From the NCBI GenBank assembly GCA_902595105.1, contig CACJPA010000003.1:1-64000 (forward strand): 64,000 bases of DNA, read 5' to 3'. The notes below the pieces were generated by a model. The model made no database searches. It worked only from the letters and a program-made list of their open reading frames with translations, and had not been told where the DNA came from. The position numbers and the translations under genes are program-made. Position 1 is the stretch's first letter. Each line of letters opens with the position of its first letter. Shown piece after piece: positions 9,920 to 20,324 of the stretch. The DNA comes from an uncultured Pelagibacteraceae bacterium. GTDB taxonomy: Bacteria; Pseudomonadota; Alphaproteobacteria; Pelagibacterales; Pelagibacteraceae.

Positions 9920-10489
9920 ATGAAAAAAATTTTCTTAGTTTATGGTCATTATAATGAAAATTCGTTTAACGCAGCAATTAAAAATGAATTTATAAAACAC
10001 TCCGAATTAAAAGGTAACAAAGTAGACGTTGTAGACTTATATAAAGAAAAGTTTGACCCTGTATTTGCTGGAGAAGAGCCAAGTGCTGAAGTTTTAGATC
10101 ATCGTAAGAGAATAGAGGAGTGTGATACAATTGTATTAGTTGCACCAATATGGAATTTTAGAATGCCAGCAATAGTTGAAGGATGGATTGATAAAGTATT
10201 AGCACCACCTTGGGCATTTAGATTTAAACAACTTGTTGGAAATTATGGTTATCCAATTGGTAATTTAAGAAAAAAGAAAGCAGTAATTTTTTGCACTTAT
10301 GGCTCACCAAGACTTGCAATCACTACGTTTTTTTTAAATTTACCCATTAGAAGATTGAAAAGAGGGGTATTTCACATGTGTGGCATATATAACATTACCT
10401 ATCGAAGATATTTTGCAGTACCTTTTGTAAGTGACTCAAAAAGACAAAAGTTCTTAGAAGATGTTAAAAAAACTGCACATAATATTTAG
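9920..10489 (+). CDS. NAD(P)H dehydrogenase (quinone)/flavodoxin-like fold protein
   Basis: KIFLVYGHYNENSFNAAIK..., VLVAPIWNFRMPAIVEGWIDKVLAPPWAF. Confidence 0.8.
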   Translation: MKKIFLVYGHYNENSFNAAIKNEFIKHSELKGNKVDVVDLYKEKFDPVFAGEEPSAEVLDHRKRIEECDTIVLVAPIWNFRMPAIVEGWIDKVLAPPWAFRFKQLVGNYGYPIGNLRKKKAVIFCTYGSPRLAITTFFLNLPIRRLKRGVFHMCGIYNITYRRYFAVPFVSDSKRQKFLEDVKKTAHNI

Positions 10490-10934
10490 TACTTTATTTA
10501 TACTTTTATTAACTACTGTTTACTCATATTCAGAGCTGATAAATCCAAACAAGAATATTTCTCCAAAAGAAGTTGTTGAAATTCAACTTAATGGTCTGAA
10601 ACAAAATGATACAGAATATAAAGACAGAGGAATAGAGCAAACTTGGACCTTTGCTCACCCCAACAATAAAAGAGTGACAGGTCCTCTAAGTAATTTTAAG
10701 TTAATGATTAAAGGAGCATCCTACAAAATGATGATTAACCACCTAAGTCATACAATCACAGAGGTTGGCAGTAGTGATAAATGGGCTCAATTTGAGGTCA
10801 TCATATTAGATAAGGATAAGATTTATCATAAGTTCAATTGGCAGGTTGAAAAATATACAAACGAAGGAGTTTTAAAAGATTGCTGGATGACCACAATGGT
10901 CTCAAGTCCAATTCCTCTTGGTAGCTCAATTTGA
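10461..10934 (+). CDS. DUF4864-like exported protein
   Basis: Signal-peptide-like MLKKLHIIFSTLFILLLTTVYSYS; core SPKEVVEIQLNGLKQND...GIEQTWTFAHP. Overlaps previous ORF by 29 bp. Confidence 0.6.
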   Translation: MLKKLHIIFSTLFILLLTTVYSYSELINPNKNISPKEVVEIQLNGLKQNDTEYKDRGIEQTWTFAHPNNKRVTGPLSNFKLMIKGASYKMMINHLSHTITEVGSSDKWAQFEVIILDKDKIYHKFNWQVEKYTNEGVLKDCWMTTMVSSPIPLGSSI

Positions 10935-10991
10935 TTATTATCAGATACATTTTTGTTTCGTTACTAATAAAAATTTAGTAGGAATCACGAA

Positions 10992-13424
10992 ATGAAAACA
11001 AAAACTAAAGTCGTAGTTGTTGGTGGCGGAGTAGTAGGTGTAAGTGCTCTTTACCATTTAGCAAAAAAGGGTTGGTCCGATGTAGTGCTCGTTGAGAGAA
11101 AAGAGTTAACTTCTGGTTCTACGTGGCATGCTGCAGGTTTATTGCCTTTATTTAATATGAGTTACTCTGTAGGACAGCTTCATAAGTATGCAGTAAATCT
11201 ATATAAAACTTTAGAAGAAGAAACTGGAAAAAATGTTGGCTTTAGTGTTGTTTCAAATATTCGTTTAGCAAGCACAAAAGATAGAATGGATGAGTACCAT
11301 CAGTATGCAGGTGTTGCTCGAACAATTGGTGTAGATGTTAAATTTTTGAAACCAGAACAAGTAAAAGAAATTTGGCCTCTGTGTCATACAGATGATTTAG
11401 TTGGAGCAATTCAACACCCAGAAGATGGATACATCCAACCAGCAGATTTAACACAAGCTTTAGCTACTGGTGCAAGAAATAGAGGAGCTGAGATTTATAG
11501 GAACACAACTGTTCTATCTATGAGACAAATAAAAGATGGATGGATTGTTGAAACAGACAAAGGATCAATTGAGTGTGAACATGTAATTTCTTGTTCTGGA
11601 AATTTTGCAAGACAAACTGGTGAAATGGTTGGATTAGATATTCCAGTCATTCCTGTTGAACATCAATACATCGTAACTGAACCACACCCTGCAATTCAAC
11701 AAAGAAAAAAAGATGGTTTACCAGAAATGGGAGTTTTAAGAGATAGTGATAGCAGATGGTATATGAGAGAAGAAGCAGGTGGATTAATTTTAGGACCTTA
11801 TGAAGATGGTGCGCCAGCTTGTTATGTTGAAGGACCATCAAAGAATTCTGAATACGAATTATTTCAGGAAGATTTAGATAGATTAGCTCCACACATTGAA
11901 GGAGCAATACATAGAGTTCCTGCTTTTGGAGAAGTTGGAGTTAAGAAAGTTTATAACGGAGCAATTTGCTATACACCTGATGGAAATCCAATTGTAGGAC
12001 CTGCTTGGGGACTTAAAAACTTTTGGATTAACGAAGGTCATAGTTTTGGAATAACTGCAGCAGGTGGTGCCGGTTGGCAACTTGCTGAATGGATTGTAGA
12101 TGGAGAACCAACAATCGATATGTTGGGAGTTGAGCCAAGAAGATATGGAAACTATGCAACCAAATCTTATTTGAAGGCTAAAAATGAAGAGGCGTACAGT
12201 CATGTATTTATAGTGCACTATCCAGATGAAGAAAGACCGGCAGCTAGACCTTTAAGAACAGCTCCATGTTATGAAAGAATGAAAAATTTAGGTGCAGTTT
12301 TTGGTCAAAAATTTGGATGGGAAAGACCTAACTTTTTTGCAACAGATGGAATGGAGCAAAAAGACGATTGGTCATTTAGAAGATCAAAATGGTTTGATGC
12401 AATCAAAAAGGAATGTCAAAATGTAAAAGAAAATGTTGGTCTTTTAGATATGACTGCTTTTGCAAAATGCAGAATAAGAGGACCTAAAGCAGAAGAGTTT
12501 TTAGACTATTTAGTTGCTAACAAACTTCCAAAAAAAATTGGAAGAATAAACTTATGTCATGCATTAAATACCAAAGGTGGTGTGCATTCAGAATTTACAA
12601 TTATGAAAGAGGCCGAGAATAGTTATTATTTAGTATCAGCTGGAGCAAATTTAAGATTAGACCATGATTGGATACAAAAATGGATGCCAGATGATGGGTC
12701 TGTAATTTTTGAAGATTTAACTAATAGTACAGGTGTATTGGTGGTAGCTGGTCCTAAAGCTAGACAGCTAATGCAAAAAGTTTCAACTGATGACTTTTCA
12801 AATGAAAATTTTAAGTGGCTTACTGCAAAAAACGTGAATGTAGGGTATGCACCAGTTAATGCAATGAGAGTAAATTTTGTTGGTGAACTTGGCTGGGAAC
12901 TCCATCATCCAATCGAATATCAAAATCATATTTTCGATAAATTAATGGAAGCTGGTAAAGATTTAGGAATTAAACCATTTGGTATCAGAGCAATGAATAG
13001 TTTAAGAGTAGAAAAATCTTACAAGCTAGTTGGAACAGAATTATCGATTGAATATTCTCCATATGAATCAGGACTAGATAGATTTATTCATCCAAATAAA
13101 GGAAACTTTATTGGTTTAGAGGCGCTTAATAAATGGAGAGAAAAAGGTTTTGACAACAAGTTGGTAACTTTAGAAGTTCACAACACTAAAGATGCAGATG
13201 TTTTGGGAAACAACCCTATATTTAAAGACGGTAAAGTGGTTGGAAGAGCAACAGGCGGTGAGTTTGGATTTAGATTAGATAAATCAATTGCTCTTGCAAT
13301 GGTAAAACCTGATTGTTCTAATGTGGGCGACAAATTACAAGTTGATATATTAGGTGAAATGTATGAAGCTACGGTCTTAGATGAAAGTCCATACGATTCA
13401 GAAAATAATTTATTGAGAGCTTAA
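10992..13424 (+). CDS. Dimethylglycine/sarcosine dehydrogenase-like protein (second paralog)
   Basis: [34 protein letters not shown]; GcvT-like C-terminus ([12 protein letters not shown]). Followed directly by etfBA. Confidence 0.85.
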   Translation: MKTKTKVVVVGGGVVGVSALYHLAKKGWSDVVLVERKELTSGSTWHAAGLLPLFNMSYSVGQLHKYAVNLYKTLEEETGKNVGFSVVSNIRLASTKDRMDEYHQYAGVARTIGVDVKFLKPEQVKEIWPLCHTDDLVGAIQHPEDGYIQPADLTQALATGARNRGAEIYRNTTVLSMRQIKDGWIVETDKGSIECEHVISCSGNFARQTGEMVGLDIPVIPVEHQYIVTEPHPAIQQRKKDGLPEMGVLRDSDSRWYMREEAGGLILGPYEDGAPACYVEGPSKNSEYELFQEDLDRLAPHIEGAIHRVPAFGEVGVKKVYNGAICYTPDGNPIVGPAWGLKNFWINEGHSFGITAAGGAGWQLAEWIVDGEPTIDMLGVEPRRYGNYATKSYLKAKNEEAYSHVFIVHYPDEERPAARPLRTAPCYERMKNLGAVFGQKFGWERPNFFATDGMEQKDDWSFRRSKWFDAIKKECQNVKENVGLLDMTAFAKCRIRGPKAEEFLDYLVANKLPKKIGRINLCHALNTKGGVHSEFTIMKEAENSYYLVSAGANLRLDHDWIQKWMPDDGSVIFEDLTNSTGVLVVAGPKARQLMQKVSTDDFSNENFKWLTAKNVNVGYAPVNAMRVNFVGELGWELHHPIEYQNHIFDKLMEAGKDLGIKPFGIRAMNSLRVEKSYKLVGTELSIEYSPYESGLDRFIHPNKGNFIGLEALNKWREKGFDNKLVTLEVHNTKDADVLGNNPIFKDGKVVGRATGGEFGFRLDKSIALAMVKPDCSNVGDKLQVDILGEMYEATVLDESPYDSENNLLRA

Positions 13425-14173
13425 TGAAAATCCTAGTAGCAGTAAAAAGAGTTATTGATTATAATGTTCAAATTAGAGTTAAAGAAGATGGTACTGGTGT
13501 TGTTACAGACAACGTAAAAATGTCAACTAATCCACCAGATGATAATGCAATTGAAGAAGCGGTGAAAATTAAGGAAGCAGGAAAAGCAACAGAGGTGGTT
13601 GCAATTACTGTTGGTGAAGAAAAAGCTCAAGAAACTGTCAGAAAGGCTTTAGCAGTTGGTGCAGATAGAGGAATTCATGTCAAAGCAGATGGAATACTAG
13701 AACCATTAGCTGTTTCAAAAATTTTACAAAAGATTGTTGAAAAAGAAAAACCAGATTTAGTTTTTATGGGAAAACAAGCAATTGATGATGATTGCAATCA
13801 AACAGGTCAAATGTTGAGCGCGTTATTAAATTGGCCACAAGCAACTTTTGCATCAAAGATTGACGTAAAAGATAAAAAACTAGAAGTTACTAGAGAAATT
13901 GATGAGGGACTTGAAACGATTGAAATAAATGTTCCTGCAATTGTTACTTGTGATCTAAGATTAAACGAACCACGATACGCTTCTCTTCCAAATATTATGA
14001 AGGCGAAGAAAAAACCAATTGAAGAAATTTCTGCATCAGATCTAAGTATTGATACTTCTCCAAGAGTAGAACAAATTAAAGTAGAAGAGCCACCAAAAAG
14101 AAAAGCAGGTATTAAAGTTGCTAATGTAGCAGAATTAGTTCAAAAATTAAAAAATGAAGCAAAGGTAATATAA
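13424..14173 (+). CDS. etfB: Electron transfer flavoprotein beta subunit
   Basis: [19 protein letters not shown]...[37 protein letters not shown]. Confidence 0.95.
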   Translation: MKILVAVKRVIDYNVQIRVKEDGTGVVTDNVKMSTNPPDDNAIEEAVKIKEAGKATEVVAITVGEEKAQETVRKALAVGADRGIHVKADGILEPLAVSKILQKIVEKEKPDLVFMGKQAIDDDCNQTGQMLSALLNWPQATFASKIDVKDKKLEVTREIDEGLETIEINVPAIVTCDLRLNEPRYASLPNIMKAKKKPIEEISASDLSIDTSPRVEQIKVEEPPKRKAGIKVANVAELVQKLKNEAKVI

Positions 14174-15126
14174 TGGCAGTTTTACTTATAGCAGAACATA
14201 ATAATAAAGAGTTAAGACCATTTACATTAAATGCGGCTACAGCAGCTTCGCAAATTGATAGCGAAGTTCATGCAGTATTAATTGGAAATAATAGTGCGGA
14301 GGCATCTAAACAATTATCAGAACTTCCAGTAATTAAAAAAGTGCTAAGTATTGAAGCACCACATTATGAAAATTTTACAGCAGAAAATTTTGCTCCAGTT
14401 GTAGTAAAACTAGCAGAAAATTATTCTCATATTATTTGTTCAGCTAATACATTTGGTAAAAATTTAATGCCAAGAATTGCAGCTCATCTTGATACATCAC
14501 AAGTTAGTGACATTATCAAAGTAATATCATCTGATACTTTTGTTAGACCAATTTATGCTGGAAATGCTTTTGCAACAGTTAAAAGTAATGATGCTAAAAA
14601 ATGTGTAACAATTAGACCTACTTCATTTGACCCTTGTGAAAGTTCAGGAGGTTCAGCACCAATTGAGAAAATTGATGCTGCCGAAGAATTTTCAAATACA
14701 AAATTTGTAAAAAGAGAAGAAATTAAATCTGACAGACCTGAACTTGGTACAGCTAGAATTGTTGTATCAGGTGGAAGAGGAATGCAAAGTGGAGATAACT
14801 TTAAATTAATTACAGAAGTTGCTGATAAGCTAGGGGCAGCTATTGGGGCATCAAGAGCAGCAGTTGATGCAGGTTATATAAGCAATGATCACCAAGTTGG
14901 ACAAACAGGAAAAGTTGTTGTGCCAGATTTATATATAGCTGTTGGAATATCAGGAGCAATTCAGCATTTAGCAGGTATGAAAGAAAGTAAAGTTATAGTT
15001 GCAATAAATAAAGATGGCGAAGCCCCAATTTTTAGTGTCGCTGATTATGGTCTTGAAGCAGATCTTTTTGAAGCTTTGCCTCAGTTCATGGAAGAGCTGA
15101 ACAAATTAAACACTATACAAAAATAA
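14173..15126 (+). CDS. etfA: Electron transfer flavoprotein alpha subunit
   Basis: RIVVSGGRGMQSGDNF...GQTGKVVVPDLYIAVGISGAIQHLAGMKESKVIVAINKDGEAPIF. Confidence 0.95.
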   Translation: MAVLLIAEHNNKELRPFTLNAATAASQIDSEVHAVLIGNNSAEASKQLSELPVIKKVLSIEAPHYENFTAENFAPVVVKLAENYSHIICSANTFGKNLMPRIAAHLDTSQVSDIIKVISSDTFVRPIYAGNAFATVKSNDAKKCVTIRPTSFDPCESSGGSAPIEKIDAAEEFSNTKFVKREEIKSDRPELGTARIVVSGGRGMQSGDNFKLITEVADKLGAAIGASRAAVDAGYISNDHQVGQTGKVVVPDLYIAVGISGAIQHLAGMKESKVIVAINKDGEAPIFSVADYGLEADLFEALPQFMEELNKLNTIQK

Positions 15127-15149
15127 TCCTTACAGTTAAAAACTAGGTA

Positions 15150-16769
15150 ATGTCTAGAGAATCAATGGAATATGATGTTGTAATCATTGGTGGTGGCCCA
15201 TCAGGATTAGCAACTGCAATTAAATTAAAACAATTAGATTCAAATTTAAATGTTTGCTTGCTTGAAAAAGCTTCAGAGATAGGAGCGCATATTTTAAGTG
15301 GGAATGTTTTTGAGACAAGAGCACTAGATGAATTGTTACCTAACTGGAGAGAACTGAACTCACCAATTAAAACAAAAGTTACAAAAGAAAAATTTTTATT
15401 CTTAGGAAAAACTAAATCTTTAAGTTGGCCAACTTGGCTATTACCAGCAGTTCAACAAAATCATAAAAATTATATTATTAGTTTAGCTAACTTATGCAGA
15501 TGGTTAGCTGAACAAGCAGAAGGTTTAGGTGTAGAGATTTTTCCAGGTTTCCCGGCAAGTGAAATTTTATATAACGATGATGGCTCTGTTAAAGGAGTAG
15601 CTACTCAAGATATGGGTATAGATAAAGAGGGAAACAAAAAAGATAGTTTTGAACCAGGGATTGAGCTTTTAGGCAAAGTAACTGTTTTTGCAGAAGGTTG
15701 CAGAGGTCATTTAGGAAAACAATTAATTCAAAAATTTGAATTGAATAAAGGTAAAGATCCTCAACAATATGGAATTGGTTTTAAAGAAATTTGGGAAATA
15801 GAGGATAAAAATCATGAGGAAGGCTTAGTTATGCATACAGCTGGATGGCCATTAGATAACAATACTTATGGTGGTAGTTTTATGTATCATGCAGAAAATA
15901 AACAAGTTTTTCTAGGTTATGTAATCGGTTTGGATTACAAAAATCCTCACCTTTCTCCTTATGACGAATTTCAGAGATTTAAAACGCATCCTGCAATAAA
16001 AAAAATAATAGAAGGTGGTAAAAGGATTTCTTATGGCGCAAGAGCTTTAATTGAAGGGGGATTTCAAAGTTTGCCGAAAATGTTTATGCCCGGCGCTCTA
16101 CTAGTTGGTTGTGATGCTGGAACTTTGAATATGCCAAAAATTAAAGGCTCACATACAGCGATGAAAAGTGGGATGATTGCGGCTGAAACTATTAATGAAC
16201 ATTTAAAAGAAAACAAAGATTTATCTCTTTATGAAAATAAATTTAAAGATAGCTGGTTGTATAAAGAATTATTTGAAGCTCGAAATGTAAAACCTAGTTT
16301 TAGTTGGGGATTAATTTTGGGGATTATATTTACAGGTATTGATCAAATTTTGTTTAGAGGAAAACTTCCTTTCACACTTAAACATAAACATGCTGATCAT
16401 GAAACATTAAAACCTGCAAATCAAATGCCAAAAATAGATTATCCAAAATATGACAATTTAATAACTTTTGATAAAACAAGTTCAGTTTATCTAACAGGAA
16501 CCAATCATGCAGACAATCAACCAGTTCATCTAAAACTTAAAGATCCTGATTTACCAATAAATTATACATTAGAAAAATTTGATGAACCTGCTCAAAGATA
16601 TTGTCCTGCAGGTGTGTATGAAGTTCAAAAAGAAAATGATATAAACAAATTTGTAATTAATTCTCAAAATTGTATTCATTGTAAAACTTGTGATATTAAA
16701 GAACCATCTCAAAATATTACTTGGGTTACTCCAGAGGGTAGTGGTGGTCCAAGATATGGAAATATGTAA
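15150..16769 (+). CDS. Electron transfer flavoprotein-ubiquinone oxidoreductase
   Basis: DVVIIGGGPSGLATAIKL, LEKASEIGAHILSGNVFE; C-terminal CPAGVYE...NCIHCKTCDIKEPSQNITWVTPEGSGGPRYGNM 4Fe-4S motif. Confidence 0.95.
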   Translation: MSRESMEYDVVIIGGGPSGLATAIKLKQLDSNLNVCLLEKASEIGAHILSGNVFETRALDELLPNWRELNSPIKTKVTKEKFLFLGKTKSLSWPTWLLPAVQQNHKNYIISLANLCRWLAEQAEGLGVEIFPGFPASEILYNDDGSVKGVATQDMGIDKEGNKKDSFEPGIELLGKVTVFAEGCRGHLGKQLIQKFELNKGKDPQQYGIGFKEIWEIEDKNHEEGLVMHTAGWPLDNNTYGGSFMYHAENKQVFLGYVIGLDYKNPHLSPYDEFQRFKTHPAIKKIIEGGKRISYGARALIEGGFQSLPKMFMPGALLVGCDAGTLNMPKIKGSHTAMKSGMIAAETINEHLKENKDLSLYENKFKDSWLYKELFEARNVKPSFSWGLILGIIFTGIDQILFRGKLPFTLKHKHADHETLKPANQMPKIDYPKYDNLITFDKTSSVYLTGTNHADNQPVHLKLKDPDLPINYTLEKFDEPAQRYCPAGVYEVQKENDINKFVINSQNCIHCKTCDIKEPSQNITWVTPEGSGGPRYGNM

Positions 16770-16770
16770 A

Positions 16771-17145
16771 TTAGGACAAATCTATTGCAAACTTTTTTAA
16801 AGTTTCAATAGGTAAATATTTAAGAGTGTTTTCGTGAGTTCTTTTCAAAAATATTGGACATCCTTTACCGGCCTCAACTGCTCTTGCATACCAACTAGCA
16901 CACAAACACCATCCATCTCCATCTTTTAAACCTGGAAACCCAAATTCAGGATGTGGAGTAATTAAATCGTTACCTGCTTCTTTCATCCACTCTAAGCATT
17001 CGGTAGTAACTTTTGCGCAAACTGTATGAAGTCCATGATCATTCTCGTCAGTATTACAACAACCATCCCGAAACCATCCTGTTAAAGGATCCTTTGAACA
17101 TTCCTCCAGGTCTTCACCTAGAACATTTTTTTGTTTTTCACTCAT
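16771..17145 (-). CDS. DUF2237 family protein
   Basis: NVLGEDLEECSKDPLTGWFRDGCCNTDENDHGLHTVCAKVTTEFL-like family signature. Confidence 0.75.
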   Translation of the reverse strand: MSEKQKNVLGEDLEECSKDPLTGWFRDGCCNTDENDHGLHTVCAKVTTECLEWMKEAGNDLITPHPEFGFPGLKDGDGWCLCASWYARAVEAGKGCPIFLKRTHENTLKYLPIETLKKFAIDLS

Positions 17146-17613
17146 TTAAATTTTAGTTGGATTAGGTTGACCTTTATAAACTTCTTCAGGATCAAATTTT
17201 TTTTCTTTTTCAAGAAATTCCATTTCTACTTTTCGTCCATTATCAATTGGTCCCATAGGAATAGATCTGTAAAAGCAAGATCTGTATCCAACATGACAAC
17301 TGGCTCCATCACCGATATCAACCGTTAACCATATAGAATCTTGATCATCATCAATTCTTATTTCAGTAACCTTTTGCGTAAAACCACTTGTTTTACCTTT
17401 GTGCCAGATAGCTTTTCTTGATCTACTAAAATAGTGTGCTTCTTTAGTTTCAATTGTCTTTTTAAGAGCTTCTACATTCATATACCCGTGCATTAAAATG
17501 TCCTTAGTTTTTGAACACATAGTAATGACTGGAATTAACCCATCATTATCAAATTTTGGTGATAGAAGATTTCCTTCTTCAATATCATAGATATTTTCTC
17601 TTTTTTTGAACAT
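17146..17613 (-). CDS. hisI: Phosphoribosyl-AMP cyclohydrolase
   Basis: GYMNVEALKKTIETKEAHYFSRSRKAIWHKG...CHVGYRSCFYR. Confidence 0.9.
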   Translation of the reverse strand: MFKKRENIYDIEEGNLLSPKFDNDGLIPVITMCSKTKDILMHGYMNVEALKKTIETKEAHYFSRSRKAIWHKGKTSGFTQKVTEIRIDDDQDSIWLTVDIGDGASCHVGYRSCFYRSIPMGPIDNGRKVEMEFLEKEKKFDPEEVYKGQPNPTKI

Positions 17614-17690
17614 ACGGGGTGATTATGTAGCACATATCTAAATATATTAAATATTTTTAAATTAAGGTAATTACTGTATAAAAAGGCGCT

Positions 17691-18311
17691 ATGAAATTAG
17701 TAAAAGACACAGACGACAAAAATTTAGATTCAAAAAAGGTCTCAGATAAAGAAGCTGAAGAAGCTATTAGAACCATTTTATCTTGGATGGGGGAAGACCC
17801 TAAGAGAGAGGGGTTACTAGAAACTCCAAAAAGAGTTGTAAAAGCATTCAAAGAATACTTTCAAGGTTACAATGAGGATGCAAAAAAAGTATTAGATAAA
17901 ACTTTTGGTGATGTCGAAGGTTACAGTGACATGGTTGTTCAAAAAAACATCTCAGTACAAAGTCACTGCGAACATCATATGGCTCCAATAATAGGAAAAG
18001 CTCATGTTGCCTATATACCCAATGAAAGAGTTGTGGGATTAAGTAAAATTGCAAGAGTAGTTGAAATATTTTCAAAAAGATTACAAACACAAGAAAGATT
18101 AACAGTTCAGATAGCAAATACTTTGATGGAAGCTTTGGATGCGAAAGGTGTAGCTGTTACAATAGATTCAACTCATCAGTGTATGACTATGAGAGGTATT
18201 AAAAAAGAACAAGCAACAACAGTGACCAATTTTTACTTAGGTCAATTCAAAGAAGATTTAAGTTATCAAAATAGATATTTACGATTTATCAGCACTACGT
18301 TAAAAGATTAG
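17691..18311 (+). CDS. folE: GTP cyclohydrolase I
   Basis: SHCEHHMAPIIGKAHVAYIPNERVVGLSKIARVVEIFSKRLQTQERLTVQIA. Confidence 0.95.
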   Translation: MKLVKDTDDKNLDSKKVSDKEAEEAIRTILSWMGEDPKREGLLETPKRVVKAFKEYFQGYNEDAKKVLDKTFGDVEGYSDMVVQKNISVQSHCEHHMAPIIGKAHVAYIPNERVVGLSKIARVVEIFSKRLQTQERLTVQIANTLMEALDAKGVAVTIDSTHQCMTMRGIKKEQATTVTNFYLGQFKEDLSYQNRYLRFISTTLKD

Positions 18312-18312
18312 T

Positions 18313-19314
18313 GTGTCAGATCAATTCAAAGCAATAGTCCTTAACCAAGAAGGCGAAAATTTTTCTCGTGAAGTAAAATCTTTAGACAAAAGTTTCTTAA
18401 AGCATGGAGATGTAACTGTAAAAGTAGATTATTCTGATCTTAATTTTAAAGATGGAATGATTTTAAAAAATGGTGGACGTTTAGTTAAAGATTTTCCACA
18501 TATTCCAGGAATAGATTTTTCAGGAAAAGTTATTGAAAGCGAAAATTCAAAATTTAAAGAAGGAGATGAGGTAATTTTAACTGGATTTAGAGTTGGAGAA
18601 ATTTTTTTTGGTGGATATTCACAAATTGCAAAAGTAAGTGGAGATTTTTTGGTTAAAAAACCAGATAGTTTAACAAGTAAGCAGACAATGATTTTAGGAA
18701 CAGCAGGTTTTACTTCATTAATGAGTGCTTTTGCTATTCAAGCAAGAGAAAGTATTTTGTTAGGAGAAAAAGTTAATGATGTTTTAGTCACTGGTGCAAC
18801 AGGCGGCGTTGGAAGTGTAGCTGTGATGGCTCTAACTAAATTAGGATACAATGTAAGCGCAGTAACTGGAAAAGATTCTAAATCAGATTACTTAAAATCA
18901 CTAGGAGCCAAAAACATTATAAATAGGGCTGAATTTGATAAAGATCCAAGACCAATAGACAAAGGTCTGTGGGACGGAGTAGTTGATACGGTCGGTGGAA
19001 AAATTTTAGCAAACGCAATATCTCAAACAAAGTCAAATGGAATTATAGCAGTTTGTGGAAATGCAAACAGCAATGAGCTTAATACAAATTTACTTCCTTT
19101 TATGTTAAGAGGTATTAAAGTTTGGGGCATGGACTCTGCTAATTGTAGTATAAGAAGAAGAGGATTCATTTGGGGGGAAGCTTCAAAATTAATTGACTTC
19201 GATATATTAGAAAAATCTGTCTCAACTGTTAGTTTGGAGGAATTAATTGACACTTATCCAAAAATTTTAAAAGGCGAAATTTCTGGAAGGGTATTAGTTG
19301 ATTTAAATAAATAA
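18313..19314 (+). CDS. acuI: Acrylyl-CoA reductase (AcuI/YhdH-type MDR oxidoreductase)
   Basis: DFPHIPGIDFSGKVIES, VLVTGATGGVGSVAVMALTKLGYNVSAVTGK, AVCGNANSNEL typical of YhdH/AcuI; GTG start. Confidence 0.8.
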   Translation: MSDQFKAIVLNQEGENFSREVKSLDKSFLKHGDVTVKVDYSDLNFKDGMILKNGGRLVKDFPHIPGIDFSGKVIESENSKFKEGDEVILTGFRVGEIFFGGYSQIAKVSGDFLVKKPDSLTSKQTMILGTAGFTSLMSAFAIQARESILLGEKVNDVLVTGATGGVGSVAVMALTKLGYNVSAVTGKDSKSDYLKSLGAKNIINRAEFDKDPRPIDKGLWDGVVDTVGGKILANAISQTKSNGIIAVCGNANSNELNTNLLPFMLRGIKVWGMDSANCSIRRRGFIWGEASKLIDFDILEKSVSTVSLEELIDTYPKILKGEISGRVLVDLNK

Positions 19315-20201
19315 TGGATTGGGACAAGTTAAAAATTTTTCATGCTGTGGCTGAAGCTGGAAGTTTTACGAATGCTACTGTTAATTTAAACCTTAGCCAA
19401 TCTGCAATTAGTAGACAGATACAATCTTTAGAGCAAGATTTAAAAGTACAATTGTTTGAGAGACATGCGCGAGGATTAACTCTTACAGAAAATGGTGAAT
19501 ATGTTTTTAAAACTGCGCATGAAGTAATAAGCAAGTTAAAAGAAGTCGAAACATCTTTGGGTGATCAGAAAAATAAACCAACAGGAAAATTAACCATAAC
19601 AACAGTTAGAAGTTTTGGTACTCACTGGTTAACACCTAGAATTCAAGAATTTATGAGATTAAATCCTGAAATCGAAATCGAGTTAGTTTTTGATGATAAA
19701 GAATTAGACTTAAGTACAAGGCAGGCCGATATTGGAATTTTCATGAGAAGGCCAAAACAGCTTAATTATATTCAGAAGAAATTAGTTGATATTAAGTACT
19801 ATATTTATGGATCAAATAAATACTTAGAAAAAAATGGAATGCCAAAGACAATAAATGATTTAAATAAACATAAATTCATTTCTTTTGGAAAAGGTGCTCC
19901 TTCACCAGTTTATAATCCTGATTGGGCATTAAAAATTGGAATGCATGACGGAAAGAAAAGAAAAACAATAATGAAAGTAAATAGTGTAATGGGATTATTG
20001 TTGGCGGTTGAGTCTGGAGTTGGATTAGCAGCACTTCCAGAATATTTAGTATCAAATTCTAATAATGTCATTAAAGTGCTTCCAAAAATAGAAGGACCAA
20101 TAACAGAAGCTCATTTTGTTTACCCTCAATCCTTGAAAAATACAGCTCGAGTTCAGGCTTTCAGAAATTTCCTATTTAGTAAAATAGGTGACTGGAAATA
20201 G
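19314..20201 (+). CDS. LysR-family transcriptional regulator
   Basis: N-terminal HTH: MDWDKLKIFHAVAEAGSFTNATVNLNLSQSAISRQIQSLEQDLKVQLFER. Confidence 0.9.
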   Translation: MDWDKLKIFHAVAEAGSFTNATVNLNLSQSAISRQIQSLEQDLKVQLFERHARGLTLTENGEYVFKTAHEVISKLKEVETSLGDQKNKPTGKLTITTVRSFGTHWLTPRIQEFMRLNPEIEIELVFDDKELDLSTRQADIGIFMRRPKQLNYIQKKLVDIKYYIYGSNKYLEKNGMPKTINDLNKHKFISFGKGAPSPVYNPDWALKIGMHDGKKRKTIMKVNSVMGLLLAVESGVGLAALPEYLVSNSNNVIKVLPKIEGPITEAHFVYPQSLKNTARVQAFRNFLFSKIGDWK

Positions 20202-20252
20202 ATATTTCTAAAAACACATAAAATACTTAAGAAATTTGCAATATGCGACACT

Positions 20253-20296
20253 ATTGCGATTGATAATCATTATCATTGCGAATAGTTATCATTCTC
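20253..20296. promoter_or_regulatory. Tandem Fur-box-like operator upstream of the iron ABC transporter
   Basis: ATTGCGATTGATAATCATTATC immediately followed by ATTGCGAATAGTTATCATTCTC; first unit holds the near-palindrome GATAATCATTATC. Confidence 0.75.
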
Positions 20297-20324
20297 AAAT
20301 AAAACTATATAATTAAGGAGTTTA

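Noticed and set aside
11647-12218. Antisense ORFs (86 and 111 aa) opposite the DMGDH-like gene
   Set aside because: They lie wholly inside a well-supported CDS, lack family features and look like mirror frames of its codon usage.
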